Below are positions 53,001 to 63,294 of a stretch of 64,000 nucleotides of DNA, in pieces. Numbering within the stretch: the first letter of the stretch is position 1; the number at the start of each line of letters is the position of its first letter. This stretch comes from Marisa cornuarietis (taxonomy: Eukaryota; Mollusca; Gastropoda; Architaenioglossa; Ampullariidae), in NCBI GenBank assembly GCA_004794655.1, contig SMMW01000522.1, positions 1,736,001-1,800,000 on the forward strand, in the 5' to 3' direction. A program made the position numbers and the translations under genes. The notes beneath the pieces are model-generated. The model was not told where the DNA came from. It worked only from the letters and a program-made list of their open reading frames with translations, and did no database searches.

Positions 53001-56000
53001 TGAATTAACATCTCAAACGCTCAGGTATGCAATTTGAGGATGAATCTGTTACTGAAAGAGCACTGCAAATTCAAGAGGATGGTAAGTAGAGGGTGTTGAG
53101 GATTAAGGTATGATGTATTTGACACTCATAGCAAGTCTTCGTTGACCAGTTACCTGTACCAGGTCTGACCTTTCACCCACACACTTTTTCATCAGTACAC
53201 GTCTTTATATCGCGATCATCACGAAAGTGACGCCAATCATACAGCAATATATATTTCATCCTAACTACAGCATAGCACGTGCAAGCCCACCTCTATTCTT
53301 CCACAGAAACGGCATTGTTGTGAAGTACAAAAGATCACCGGTTATGTAGTGAGGCCATGAAAATTCTGTTCTCGATATCACCACAAAGTACTCGTGATGG
53401 ACAGGTACGGGAACACCAGGCACACTTTGCCTACAAATCTGTTTGTCCCTTGAAAGTTGCTAACACGTAGCCGTAGAGGTGAGCCAGATCACAAACAGGC
53501 CTCGCAGACTATGCCGATGACTTAGTGAATGGCAGAAAGACTGGTGCAAACGACAAAGTAAACGACAAAGAAGGTGTGTCCATTGTAACTTAATTTACCA
53601 CTCTTGTCAGGCGCATGTACAGTAAAATCTAAACTACGGTGGAATGATCTGACTTTGCCACCTAAGAAACAATTCCCTGTGCTCACTGAAAAGGTCGCTT
53701 CCTCCTCTACAGGAAATAATGAAAACAGCTACCAATATTTTTGCAAATCTTGGAGACAATAAAGACGCGCACATTTTTTTTGAGACACACCTGAGTGAAA
53801 CTATTTTGCTGGGTAGGGGGAGTGAACTCTCCGTTGTGCACTATGTTTAGAACACGACTTCCCTCCCCTCTCACCGTTCTCTTCAGCTGCCGGGTTCAGG
53901 CGGATTTTTAGGATATCCAATGGGCCAATTGCACAACACGTTTCTAAACCTTAAAACTGTTCTAAAGAGGCAAAATCTCTTCTAAGCCATTTTGATTCTT
54001 CGCAGAAAAACATACAAAAAATTGTACTGACAGGACGGAAAGTCAGACTTAAACAACTTTATCTTACATAAAGCAGTTTTAGTTTTAAAAATTCTAAAAT
54101 TGTGGTGTGTACTTTAAAATAATTATCTAAATAGAGTTAAGGCCTAAAAGTGTTTAAAATTAGAAATGTGTTGTGCAACTGGCCCCAGACCTCGTACCAG
54201 CTACTTTTTGTCCTCCAATCAAGCGCAAAACTACCAGAAGCCTTCTTAATTAGTGCGTTCTCTCTAAAGTCTATGCTTGCTCCATCTTTTCTATGACCTC
54301 GGCATACTTTGTTTTGGGTAGAAGGGTGGGACTACTTTTGGGGGTTGTTGCACGTTTCTAAAATTTGAAACTGATTTAAAGAAGTTAGAAACGCTTTTCA
54401 AAAATCGCTCCTACCCCATTTAGATGCGTTACACAAGCGCAAACGAAAAATTGAGCTGATGGGAAGGAAAGTCTGGCTAAAACAGTTTTATCTTGGTTAA
54501 CTTTTGTGTTGAGAATTGTGTTTCTATAAAACTGATTCTCTAAATAAATTTAAAGCCTAAAATTGTTTAAAATTAAAAATGTCTTCTGCATGTGGCCCCT
54601 GATCGCAGTTACCCAGGCGCCAAGGGAAGAGAAAGGCATGGTACGCGGGATTGATTTCAGGGTAAACCTGTCCCGCGTGAAAAGATTCCTCCCATGAATG
54701 GACTAATCATAAACGTGTGGGGCAGAATGCCTCCTTTCGCTGCCTTCTGTCATTCCCACTCTTTTCAGTTTCCCAGATGGGCCAAGACCTGAGATCGATC
54801 TACTTTAGCCTGTGGTCGGCCAGGATTACCTCGATTTCCAAGTGAAAGAGAAGCAAGCCGTCATCAGGCCGACTACGGGCTAGCGAAAGCGGGATCGTGA
54901 GTTTCTGAGGGGGACGTGCAGGGCGGCGCCGTGAAACGACAAAAAGACCCAATTTGCGGAGAGGCGACCCCCAACATTTTTTTTCCTTTTTAACGAAATT
55001 AAGCGAATATGACGCTAATATATTAAACTCAATGGCAAATCTTATTTTCCCGATTTCTTCTCCCTTACTGCCCAACGAAGTATGATAAATACAATAGACA
55101 AGGGAATATTCGACCTAGAACGATGCACAATTAAACACGAAACAACCCTCGATGAAAGCTACTATTTTTACAAGATAAATAGCATTTTGAAGTGTTACCA
55201 GTGCATCATCTGTTAAGCGGAAAAGTTCGCCTGTGCCACATCCAACCAATGCAATCACCCGCTGCCTGTTATTTATCTTTCGAAATCTGCCTCCCACAAG
55301 CGGTCTGCTTATGGTTATGCAACTCATCACGGTGCAATAAATAAGCATCAATCACTTTTGCACCCAGCAATGTATTACTTGGATTTTTTTGTGGACCATA
55401 TCTAAGATAAATGATGAACTTCCACAAGGTTTCTGCCTTGCATGAGTGCTAGCTGCTCTGCTCCGTGACACTCAGCACGTTTAGTCTGACACTTTGTCAA
55501 GTGCCTGCTTCCGAAGCTACCAGGATTATGGGCCTTTTTAATAGAAAATATATATAATGTCGAATGTCGCTATTTTTGGCAAATGATCCCATAGTTTTCA
55601 CTGTGAAAGACGAACAAAATCTGGAAAAGCGGATAGCTGTGTGGTCAGAAACCTGAGGCAGGAACTCTACACGATTCCATACCCAGGTGGCGCTGACTTC
55701 TCTCCCTCCTTCCACTTGTTGACCCTGCTATTGTAGGCGCTCCGGTGGCGCAACGGTTAGCGCCTGTCACCAATACAGTGAAGGTTGGCTGTCCTGGGTT
55801 CAGTTCTCGTCTCGGGCACGCTGTTCTTTCTCTGCATGTGGCATTTGTTTACAGGACTGGCTGCCTTGCCGTGATATAGCCTTAGTTGCTGGCTCGGCGT
55901 AAAATACCAATAAAAAAAATGACCCTGCTATTGAACAGACAATACAGCGAGAAAATACAGCAAGGTCCCTCTACCCTGAAAAAACTGTACTTCCTTATCC

Positions 56001-59000
56001 TCCATAAATCACTTTAGATTCATTGTATGGCCATTTAAGTTCCCTTTCTCTAGTTAATTCCTACGTTTGCGGTTACATGTAAAATACGAACTCTGACAAC
56101 ATCAAATAGAAAGATGAACTGTCACTGTAAAGTACTGAACAAACTCTTACTCGCTCACTCTCTCTCCCCACCTCCCTCCTGTTCTTAACGTAAAATTAAA
56201 ATATTGAACTGGAATGTTAGTCGACCTACACTTTCTGACCACAAAGTTACATAGAACTTGAAAGCTCTTTGATGTATGCCAGAATTATATATCATAACAA
56301 GCAGTAAAACATATCTTCTGAATTGTAAGTGCACTTTGCTCAAGCTAAAATGTAAGCCATCATAGAAGAGTGTTGTAGCTCTGATAAAGAAACATTTTAG
56401 CGATTTTGTTGAATAAATAACAATGCCCACGATAAAATAATGACACTCAATATGAACAAAAAGATAATCAACTTGAAGATGTGATGTTCAGGTACTAGAA
56501 TGACTCAATATTACATCTCAACAGTGACAGCATCGATGTGCTGGAAAAAGTCTTCGCAGACATAATTATGGTAAGTGAAAGAAGAGCTTAAAGTTTTTAT
56601 CTGGAGATTTAAATGCATAAACTGGCACATCAACTACTCGTGTAACTACAACATACGAAATAATATCACACATTCCAGTAGTTAATACTTTTGTTAGGAA
56701 ACACATTGATCTGTGCTCGCTCGTTGGATGTTCCAGTCTTTTTGACGCTGGTAGAAGCGCCATACGCACCCAGCCTGCTAGATTACTTCGTGCTTCGAAT
56801 TAACTGTGTAACGAAGATGTATTTGTGTCATCAAAATGGCACATAGAGCAGATTGTGACTGTGTGTAAGAAATGAGTAGATGGAGTCAACGCATGAATAG
56901 TCAGTCATTCCTGACTTCTATCAGTTATGCACCGATACTGGTCGTCGGGGGATAAACACGGCAGCTGACAAGGCCTGCGCCACTCACGCCTGTGATGGTG
57001 TGCAGGTTCTGCACGGGACGACCAGTCGACTCCTTCACTCTTGTAAGCAAGTTCTTCCTCTGACCAACTCGGCGTCCACTTGCCTTGGAACCTTGGAAAG
57101 AGAGTGTCGTTCTGGGTCACATGGCCTAACCAGGCGAGTTCACGCGGCCTCTGTTGCAATTAGGGGTTCCTGGTGTCCTACGAGTGTGGCGACCATGCTT
57201 TGCACAAAGTCACTAGTTTTATGTTCCCTGGATTCTCCTCTCCTTATCAGCAAGCAAAGTCCACGTTTCATATCCGTAAAGCAGCATTGGCCCTACACTG
57301 GGCTTGTATAAGCGGATGTTATTGCTGCTTGGCTACTACCGGCGTTGTTGTCGCAATTTTTAATGAGAATATCTGCCCTGGAGCTCCCATCTTTGGAGAG
57401 GACGGCATCCAAATGCTTAAACGTGTTCTCCTACTCCAGCTGCGCTCACTTCTCAGCTTTGCTATTGCCGTTGGTGTTAACCATGACTTTGCTCTTGTCA
57501 GAGCTGGTATCCATTCCACATAGGATCGCACTGCCTGTCAGTGTGTTGGTAAGGTCTTCCAGTTCGCTGATGGTTCCCATTATCAAATCAATGAAAAGCA
57601 TGAATTGCATACGGGTCTCCCACCGAATTATATTCTCCAAAAAGACGTCGAACAGTACAGATGACAGAGGGGGAAAGAAAGCATCCACTTGGTCACCTAG
57701 TAGTACTGCGCTAAATGGGCTCTAGTACAGCGTTTCGGTGACTCGAACGAAACCCTCTTCATATTACATGACATAGCCTCTCGTCCCAGACTTGTTATTG
57801 GTAGCTTTTCTATCAAGATGCGATTATGTTCACTCTTGGGTCATTCTTTGGGTTCCCAAATTCTTTGGCACAGAGCAGTAAGGGCTTTAGTTGTTTTTTG
57901 CCTATCCTGCTTGAGCAGCTCAGCTGTGTCATTGGCCATGCCAGGTGATTTCCCATCTCCTGATTGCGTACCGCTCTCTCGACGTCTTCCCAGAGGACTG
58001 CTAGGTCTGCAAGTTCGTGGAATCTAGTCTGGTTGCTTTGAAAGTTGCTAACTGTCGTCAGCTGGAAGTTATACAGATCGCTGCAATATTCACTCCATCG
58101 GTTTCGTACACCAGTGCTTTCTGTGAGGTGGTCATTGCTATCTTTCATGACTGAAGTCTTGTGTTGACCTGTTTTGGGGAGGGTCTTCAATAGTTGGTAA
58201 GCCTTTCTGCTGTCGACTCAGGAAGCTACAATGAACAGTACTCACCATTCCAAGCATGATGCGGTTTTCCTGCCACGCTCCACAGCAACCAAGGAAGGAG
58301 ATGACCACCATCAATGCTCCTGCCACGATGATCAAGATGGAACCTGCTCTGAAGAGGTCACTGCCGACCACAGCTGATAAACCAGTAACGAAGTCTGTGA
58401 CGTGAGCATAAATACCAAGTCCTAGAACCACACCACCAACCAGCTGAAGAACAGAGCATGGGCAAAAGTGAAAACAGACAAACATTGGTTACATGCTTAT
58501 AACAGCATGATACACACACACAAAAAAAAACGTTTCTATAAACTTTCACCAATAAAACTGAGGTAAAAGAATGAAAATCGCTGATGACACCTTTCTTCGT
58601 GTATATCTTAGGTGGTCTCAAGTGTAGAATAGTTGAGGCCACCTGAGATATACGCAAACCTTTTCTTTCACACATTCAAAAGACTATTTTACATACACTG
58701 TGTCTGCCTTCATGTACATATGAGTATGTGGATCATAATTGTCTGTGTGTATATATATATATACACAGTGGTTTCTAATAATGTACACATAATTGAATGT
58801 GGATGTAATCATACACACATGCCTAGTATGAATAATGCACACATATGTACTATAGGAGGATCATGTATAAATTTGTAGAGCATGTGGATGAAATGGTGAA
58901 CGCATATTTTTGCGAGTTGCAGGATGGGAACTTTAGCTGCTTCCCCCAACCTCCCACCCATCTCCACAAACTTTGTAATGATTAAGCCTCATGCTAATGA

Positions 59001-59418
59001 CAAGTGGTGGACTGAGGATATGACTCCAGGGTTCACCACTTCACAAAAGTAATACACACCTTGTACAGACAGAGAAAGAAGTTGTTTACCCCACTGCACG
59101 TTAAAAAATAAAACAGGATATGTTTACATCCTACTTTGCAATAACTTGTGGTTGGTCAAAACACAGGTCTGATTAAACACACATTACAATACGCAACACC
59201 CATCACCTCTTGCGATCTAGGTGATCAGTATATAGAGTTAATGTACTGTCCTTGCTTTCATGGTCTCCCGTGGGTAAAACATTCCTGCTTAATGGGTGGT
59301 GACTGATGATAAATCAGAGAATGCAGAGATCCATGGGACTACAAGTACTCACCAAGACAAGAACATTAAAGATGACCAGAGTTATCTTCATGCATCTAGG
59401 GCAGCCCTCCATTGTCAT
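46815..59418 (-). CDS. Tetraspanin, complete gene in 8 coding exons
   Basis: Coding exons, in transcript order: 59353-59418, 58246-58443, 50276-50350, 49778-49876, 49205-49298, 48758-48900, 47750-47833 and 46815-46880. They total 825 nt, giving 274 residues plus a stop, and every junction is GT-AG and in frame. Features seen: a short N-terminus with Cys6 and Cys9 (likely palmitoylated); TM1 about residues 11-36; a small loop; TM2 about 56-75 ending in the GCCGAW motif; TM3 about 88-108; a large extracellular loop of about 125 residues; TM4 about 238-263; and a short tail ending TIV. The large loop carries LECCG (149-151), PNSCC (182-186), Cys195 and GC (226-227), which is six cysteines, plus a possible N-glycosylation site NST (175-177). 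The family organises membrane protein complexes at plasma or endosomal membranes. The layout is CD9/CD63-like, but the lysosomal GYxxM tail of CD63 is absent, so I assign no orthologue name. Confidence 0.95.
47116..47388. mobile_element. Possible MITE in tetraspanin intron 7
   Basis: Imperfect inverted ends: GCAGCCATATTCACAAAG ... GGTAAGG on the left, and the inverse of AGGCCGTATTCATGGAGGG ... GGTAAG on the right. About 270 bp, noncoding. Only one copy in the window. Confidence 0.4.
47750..47833 (-). CDS. Tetraspanin coding exon 7 (GC motif, TM4)
   Basis: 84 nt, 28 codons, phase 0, between acceptor gtgttgcag and donor gtacgc. It begins GCYDKFWNF, the last loop cysteine of the family, and runs into TM4 (ALIVGGVAIAAIIVM). 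Confidence 0.94.
47840..48040. repeat. Two small tandem arrays in tetraspanin intron 6
   Basis: 47840-47912 holds two copies of GTCACGTTCATAACTGTC plus spacer (about 37 bp). 47949-48035 holds about 2.3 copies of AAACACAAGA(A)G..GGTAGGTC..ATGGAGAG (about 37 bp). Noncoding. Confidence 0.65.
48758..48900 (-). CDS. Tetraspanin coding exon 6 (SCC motif)
   Basis: 143 nt; its first two bases complete the glycine codon split with exon 5. The acceptor is aaaacag at 48901; a second cag four bases further in would break the frame. It carries PNSCCSP and QC, then a proline- and acid-rich stretch (GPPKDGPPITDIMDEND) before the donor gtaagt. Confidence 0.92.
49205..49298 (-). CDS. Tetraspanin coding exon 5 (CCG motif)
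   Basis: 94 nt, entering in phase 0 and leaving in phase 1, between acceptor cgtgttcag and donor gtatca. It begins LECCGVKGDK, the hallmark CCG of the large extracellular loop, and ends with the only good N-glycosylation sequon of the loop (NST). Confidence 0.92.
49778..49876 (-). CDS. Tetraspanin coding exon 4
   Basis: 99 nt, 33 codons, phase 0, between acceptor ctgatgcag and donor gtgaga. It encodes the charged helical part of the large extracellular loop, ending NDWDVIQTK just before the CCG motif, which is the usual position of this exon boundary in tetraspanins. Confidence 0.92.
49970..50026. repeat. GT-GC alternating tract in tetraspanin intron 3
   Basis: About 39 bp of GT running into about 18 bp of GC. 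Alternating purine-pyrimidine of this kind can adopt Z-DNA. It lies about 100 bp upstream, in transcript order, of the exon 4 acceptor. Confidence 0.9.
50276..50350 (-). CDS. Tetraspanin coding exon 3
   Basis: 75 nt, 25 codons, phase 0, between acceptor tttgtttcag and donor gtaaca. It encodes TM3 (YFAAILILVVFFIAASIAG) and the FRDK sequence that opens the large extracellular loop in this family. The donor is slightly weak (GTAACA), but the frame and protein match are unambiguous. Confidence 0.93.
51375..52300 (-). pseudogene. Degenerate copy of a multicopy invertebrate ORF family
   Basis: Minus strand, three frames with one internal TGA (at a Trp position) and frameshifts. Order: SSKLSLKAVVLHNGNRLPS and VHMKETYDNLKQLLNSI (52270-52140); GLQQGYTKYMYFLC (52080-52040); RARELHYLRKVW, VGEKNVHHPTLVEAHKILLPP and LHIKLGLMKNFLKAMD (52030-51870); then FPDNCGMVSDEHGERFHQDI (51560-51500); then YKRLAKKSKT and a stop at 51375-51377. 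From memory, these blocks match a high-copy uncharacterised protein family seen in many invertebrate genomes, probably carried by a transposon. The 5' part is missing above 52300. No catalytic motif is recognised. It lies in tetraspanin intron 2, in the same orientation. Confidence 0.75.
53922..54185. mobile_element. MITE-like element, copy 1
   Basis: 264 bp, noncoding, with imperfect terminal inverted repeats of about 26 bp: GGGCCAATTGCACAACACGT on the left (53922) and its inverse, ending GTTGTGCAACTGGCCC, on the right (54160-54185). A second copy follows at 54340-54599. No clear target duplication was seen. Confidence 0.7.
54340..54599. mobile_element. MITE-like element, copy 2
   Basis: Direct-orientation relative of the element at 53922. 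It shares the internal blocks (CACGTTTCTAAA..., GGAAAGTC..., AAGCCTAAAA.TGTTTAAAATTA) and the terminal TGTGGCCCC. The left terminus is more degraded than in copy 1. Confidence 0.65.
55734..55919 (+). mobile_element. tRNA-derived SINE with intact target duplication
   Basis: The body contains a pol III A box (TGGCGCAACGG, 55746-55756) and a B-box-like GGTTCAGTTCT (55797-55807), then a unique tail ending in AATAAAAAAAA. It is flanked by a perfect 14-bp direct repeat, TGACCCTGCTATTG, at 55720-55733 and 55920-55933. Two further clear copies (12199-12375 and 62727-62849) and one weaker copy (about 39935-40065) are in the window. The intact target duplication suggests a recent insertion. Confidence 0.9.
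56895..58222 (-). pseudogene. Decayed RTE-like LINE, 5' truncated, in tetraspanin intron 2
   Basis: Frameshifted frames on the minus strand read like the 3' half of a LINE polyprotein. At 58190-58222: KAYQLLKTLPKTGQHKTS. Then WSEYCSDLYN near 58090, ISELEDLTNTLTG near 57550, SSDKSKVMVN near 57490, and LAWLGHVTQNDTL then MSPDDQ-like ends near 57110 and 56940. These match known non-LTR polymerase patterns (N-terminal RT edge, post-catalytic region, C-terminal GHV/H-D-L motif). The catalytic FADD box is gone: only a remnant (LFIDLIMGT) precedes ISELEDL. It lacks the endonuclease and all upstream parts. The clade within RTE-like elements is not determined. Confidence 0.8.
58246..58443 (-). CDS. 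Tetraspanin coding exon 2
   Basis: 198 nt, 66 codons, phase 0 at both ends, between acceptor gttcttcag and donor gtgagtact. It encodes the rest of TM1, the small extracellular loop, and TM2 through the diagnostic GCCGAWQEN segment. The intron after it is the longest in the gene (7.9 kb) and carries most of the mobile elements. Confidence 0.95.
58600..58655 (+). other. Short perfect hairpin in tetraspanin intron 1
   Basis: Arms 58601-58621 and 58633-58653 pair over 21 bases around an 11-nt loop. Two positions are U-G wobbles if the plus strand is transcribed, and would be A-C mismatches on the minus strand. One more U-G and one G-C pair extend the stem. The fold is miRNA-precursor-like in size but short. 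It could equally be a small foldback element. Confidence 0.5.
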
Positions 59419-59447
59419 GGTGTGCTAGTAATTGAGCCGCTGGGACT
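59353..59447 (-). CDS. Tetraspanin first coding exon with 5' UTR piece
   Basis: Coding part is 59353-59418 (22 codons, phase 0), starting at ATG 59416-59418. A second in-frame ATG lies two codons downstream (MTMEGCPRCMK). The donor is TTG|gtgagt. Upstream, a clear acceptor (cttaacag) sits just 5' of 59447, so about 29 nt of 5' UTR share this exon and a separate noncoding first exon is expected further upstream. The exon encodes the cytosolic N-terminus and the start of TM1. Confidence 0.88.
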
Positions 59448-59959
59448 CTGTTAAGACACAAGTCCAGATTAAAAACAAAATCAGTTCATGTTATTAAATG
59501 TTCGGTGAACTTCCAATTATAAAGTACGACTACTGCTCCAAATTGTTGCGGCCCTATGCTCCTCGAAGAGTAACAAGGAATGATGATGATGACTGCTCCA
59601 AATATTGTCTTACATGGACTGTCAGAGAGACTTTCTGCTCGCTTGACAGAGACAAAAGAAGAAAGAACAAAATGAAACAAAAAAAAAAAAACATAGAAGG
59701 AACTAGAATGGAAAAACAGTCATTAAATTTAAATTAAATCTGAACAAATCATGACTCCTCACCGATGAAGGAATAAGCTGTACACATACTCCAAACCACG
59801 TATTCATTATTTTGCCAATTTTTATATCATTTAATCCTCTTTGGTTGTGTAGACTTTTAAACTGAAACATGGTTACTGATAAAAAGTGCGACTGAAAAAC
59901 AGTGAGTTATCCATCTATGACATAGGTAAAATGTTTTTAAATACAGATACAGAAAAAAG

Positions 59960-61735
59960 CAGATACAGAAAAAATATTAAATGTCATGGTTTGCTCAAGA
60001 GTACAATGGATACACCATGCAGAGAAACCAAGTAAATACTTCTGTAATTTAGAAAGTAGAAATTTCATGGCAAAGAACGTGTTTTTTGGAGAAAACAAAA
60101 TGGAGAGATCATCAATGAAGATAATGAAATGGTAAATGAAGCAAACACTTTTTATGAAAGGTTATACCGCCAGCAGGATATAATAGGAGTTAAATACTTT
60201 GGTTGAAAATGCGGTAAAATTGAATAAAGAAGAATTTAATTTACTAGAAGGACCTATCACCTATAGGGAAGCACATATAGCACTACAGTTCAATTAACCT
60301 ACCTATTCCTTAACCTACCTGACCTTAAGGACACATTTTTAAAAGAAATTGAACAGTTATTTTTTAATTTTCTATGGACTGGAAAGCAAGCCAAAATTGG
60401 TAAGAAAGGTGTATATCAACCTTACACAAAAGGTGGTCTGGAAACGGTTAATATTCATCACTTTTTGTCTGCACTAAAAATTAGTTGGCTAAAGAGACTA
60501 TTCTACAACCAGGAAGTATTCAAGGAATCCACACTATATTTGTATCCTGAGCTAGATAAATTACATTCTCTAGGCAGTGAATTTGTAAATTCACTAATCA
60601 ATAGAATACATAACCCTTTTTGGTATGTTTTGAAACATTTTAAACAATTATATGTAAAATCCACACCTGCAACTACTGATGAATATAATATAGAATGTCT
60701 CTTCTATAACATAAATATTGTTTTGGGGAACCACACAATCGACTTAAGTGACTGGCTGCGAGAAGATATCAATATAAAGTTAGACATTTACTTAAGGATA
60801 ATGGTGATTATTTCACATACCAGGAGTTTCAGCTACAATTTCCTAACCTGACCACTAACTTTCTACAATTTGCAGTTCTAAAGGAAATTAAACAGTTTCG
60901 AAATAAATTACAGATTAAAAACATGAAAGGAACTGAAGAAAGGAAACAAAAGGTATGGGAGGTAATTTTTAAAGGGAATAAATCTGTACAACTAATGGTT
61001 GGAAATTCTGACTCTTTGCCTTGTGGAATTGTGAAATGGGACTCTAAGACAACAAAAGACAATCAACTAAAATGTTTCAATAAAGAATTCTTCATAGAAT
61101 TTTACCAACTAACAGGTTCCTTTTCATAAGAAAGACTGTCAACTCCCCCAAATGTGCTATGTGTCTTATCGAGGAAGAAACAATAAGTCATCTGTTATGG
61201 CAATGTCAATTTGTTAGCATCTTCTGGTGAGATTTACATTCTGCTATGATCAATAAGTGTGCATCACTAAGAAATTTTAACTTTTCTGAAAAACTTATTT
61301 TATTTGGTGTGCAAGACAACATTTGTACTGACAAAGTGTTTGACTTCTTGTTAGCAAAACATGATGTTTATACAAGCAAATGGAAAAATAATATACCGTC
61401 TATGCATGTTTTTTTGAGGATTGTGTAGATACAACATAGAAAAATTTCATAGTATATTAAGTAATTAGTTAGACCTGTGTGAATTAATGTGGAAGCCGTA
61501 CAATCAACTATTAATATAAACACAAATAGTGGAAGCTGGGATATCCTCACTTGTTCTATCTTCTTTTCACTCTCATTATCTATGTCTTTTCTTGCTATCT
61601 CGACGTCTACTCTTGCTTTCTTTTCTGTACTGAATGAATGTGTTTTACGATTGAAAATTGTCTTTGAATGACACATATGTGGTAAATGTCATGTATATGT
61701 TGATTACTATGCTTATTGAATAAACAGTTTAAAAA
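59960..61735 (+). pseudogene. L1-like LINE remnant with internal deletion, in tetraspanin 5' intron
   Basis: In order on the plus strand: SRVQWIHHAEKPSKYF at about 59995-60050 (L1 ORF2 pre-RT motif); FYERLYRQQ near 60160; EGPITYREAHIALQ at 60247-60290; then an abrupt join and frame change into QLTYLFLNLPDLKDTFLKEI, FLWTGKQAKIGKKG and GGLETVNI (60291-60460), the post-RT region; then a C-terminal Cys motif, CAMC then HLLWQC (C-X2-C-X8-H-X4-C), near 61153-61200; then a 3' UTR ending in an A-rich tail near 61730. An open frame of about 190 codons runs from about 60282 to 60851. The RT catalytic core is missing at the join. It is antisense to the tetraspanin. Confidence 0.85.
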
Positions 61736-62104
61736 ATATAGAAGAGTCAAACATAAAATCGTCCTACACAACAAATGTGACATAAATAATAGTTATTTTT
61801 CATCTTCACCTTTATAAACTTAAATGTTATGCCAATGTATCATGGATTATTTTAAAAATGTATCTGGAATCATAAAAATTTACATAACAGGTTTTCCCCG
61901 AACAAAATTTCTTACAAACTGGAACTGCAAGGCTAAGCAAACTGGTATACATTAATTCATATGCATAAATGCATTATTAAATGGCCCAGGTACTTCCATA
62001 AGACAAGATAAAGAACAACACTCGGTGTCATCACCAAACAAACAATAACTATATAAAAAGGAAAAAGAATCTTTCTGTTCATCATATATCCACAAAAGCA
62101 TTAG

Positions 62105-62140
<36 letters not shown>

Positions 62141-62726
62141 TTCATGTGCTGATTACTGCATCAGTGGTGTAGGAACCAGGGGGCCGGGGAGCCACCCCTT
62201 CAAAGAAAGATACTGAAGAGGCAAGAATGTGAAAATTCATTGTCTGCATGAAGTCTCTCCCCCTTCACTAAAGCCGAGCATCTTACTACACCACTGTTTG
62301 TCCATTAGAAGGGAGAAAGAAAGCAAGAAAAAAAAAACTTACAATTGTTATAAAGTTGTTTGCTAGTTATTACTGTAGCATTTTTTAAATCATTTCTATA
62401 CAATTTTCAAAAGGTTCACTAAGTTCTTATGAGTATTAAAGGCCGACACACTTCACTCAGGTCAATGATACTGAGCACCTGCATAAAAGCTATACAGACC
62501 TTGCTTTTGTCTATGTCCTGTGACAAACACATACACCTTCTCTCTGATATGAACTTTGGTGTTTCATACCGGTGAATACCTTTTCTATTTTAATAAATGA
62601 CTCATGAATAGGATGCGCACACGAATGCAGATAGCCATACTGCTCTCCCCCTTTCCAGAGTCTCCACTTTTATGCATATGTTTGCACTGATGCTATACTG
62701 TTTTCCTATTTTGAGTGGTAATATGG

Positions 62727-62849
62727 GGGGGGGGAGAGCTATATCACAGCAAGGCAGCCAGCTCTGTAAACAGATGCCACATACAGAGAAAGAACAACGT
62801 GTCCGAGACGAGAGCTGAACCCAGGAAAGCCAACCTTCACCGTATTGCC
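62727..62849 (-). mobile_element. tRNA-derived SINE, 5' truncated
   Basis: Reverse-orientation copy of the same SINE lacking the A-box head; the sequence stops within the head. It is flanked by near-identical repeats, TGAGTGGTAATATGG (62712-62726) and TGAGTGGTAATACGG (62850-62864), which read as the target duplication of a truncated insertion. A G-run replaces the A-rich tail. Confidence 0.8.
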
Positions 62850-63294
62850 TGAGTGGTAATACGGATGAGCACAGATTTGTAATACTTGCATAAGAGACTG
62901 TAAATGCCTGAGTAAATGAATTGGACGTAGTTTATATTTTGTATGGTCTGTTTTAATAATCTATGTAATGTTTTCATGTTGATGTTGGCAGACAAAACAT
63001 TTTCCTGAAAAGGACTAATAAAAAATATTTTGAATTTGGTTTACTTCTAAATCAATTATACTATCTGGAAATAAATGACTTTGTCGTCTTCTTGCCATTT
63101 CTACCATGATGTAAACAGGGACTTTAAATTAAAAAGAGATCGAGGCACTTAATTTGGCGATGTCACCAAATCTCGTGAAAATGTTTTGCGTAATCTACAC
63201 ACACACACACACAGCACGCATGGACACACTATACGTATACAACGCGGGACAAAAAAAAAAATAAATAAATAAAATGCATACTCACTTTACTTAC

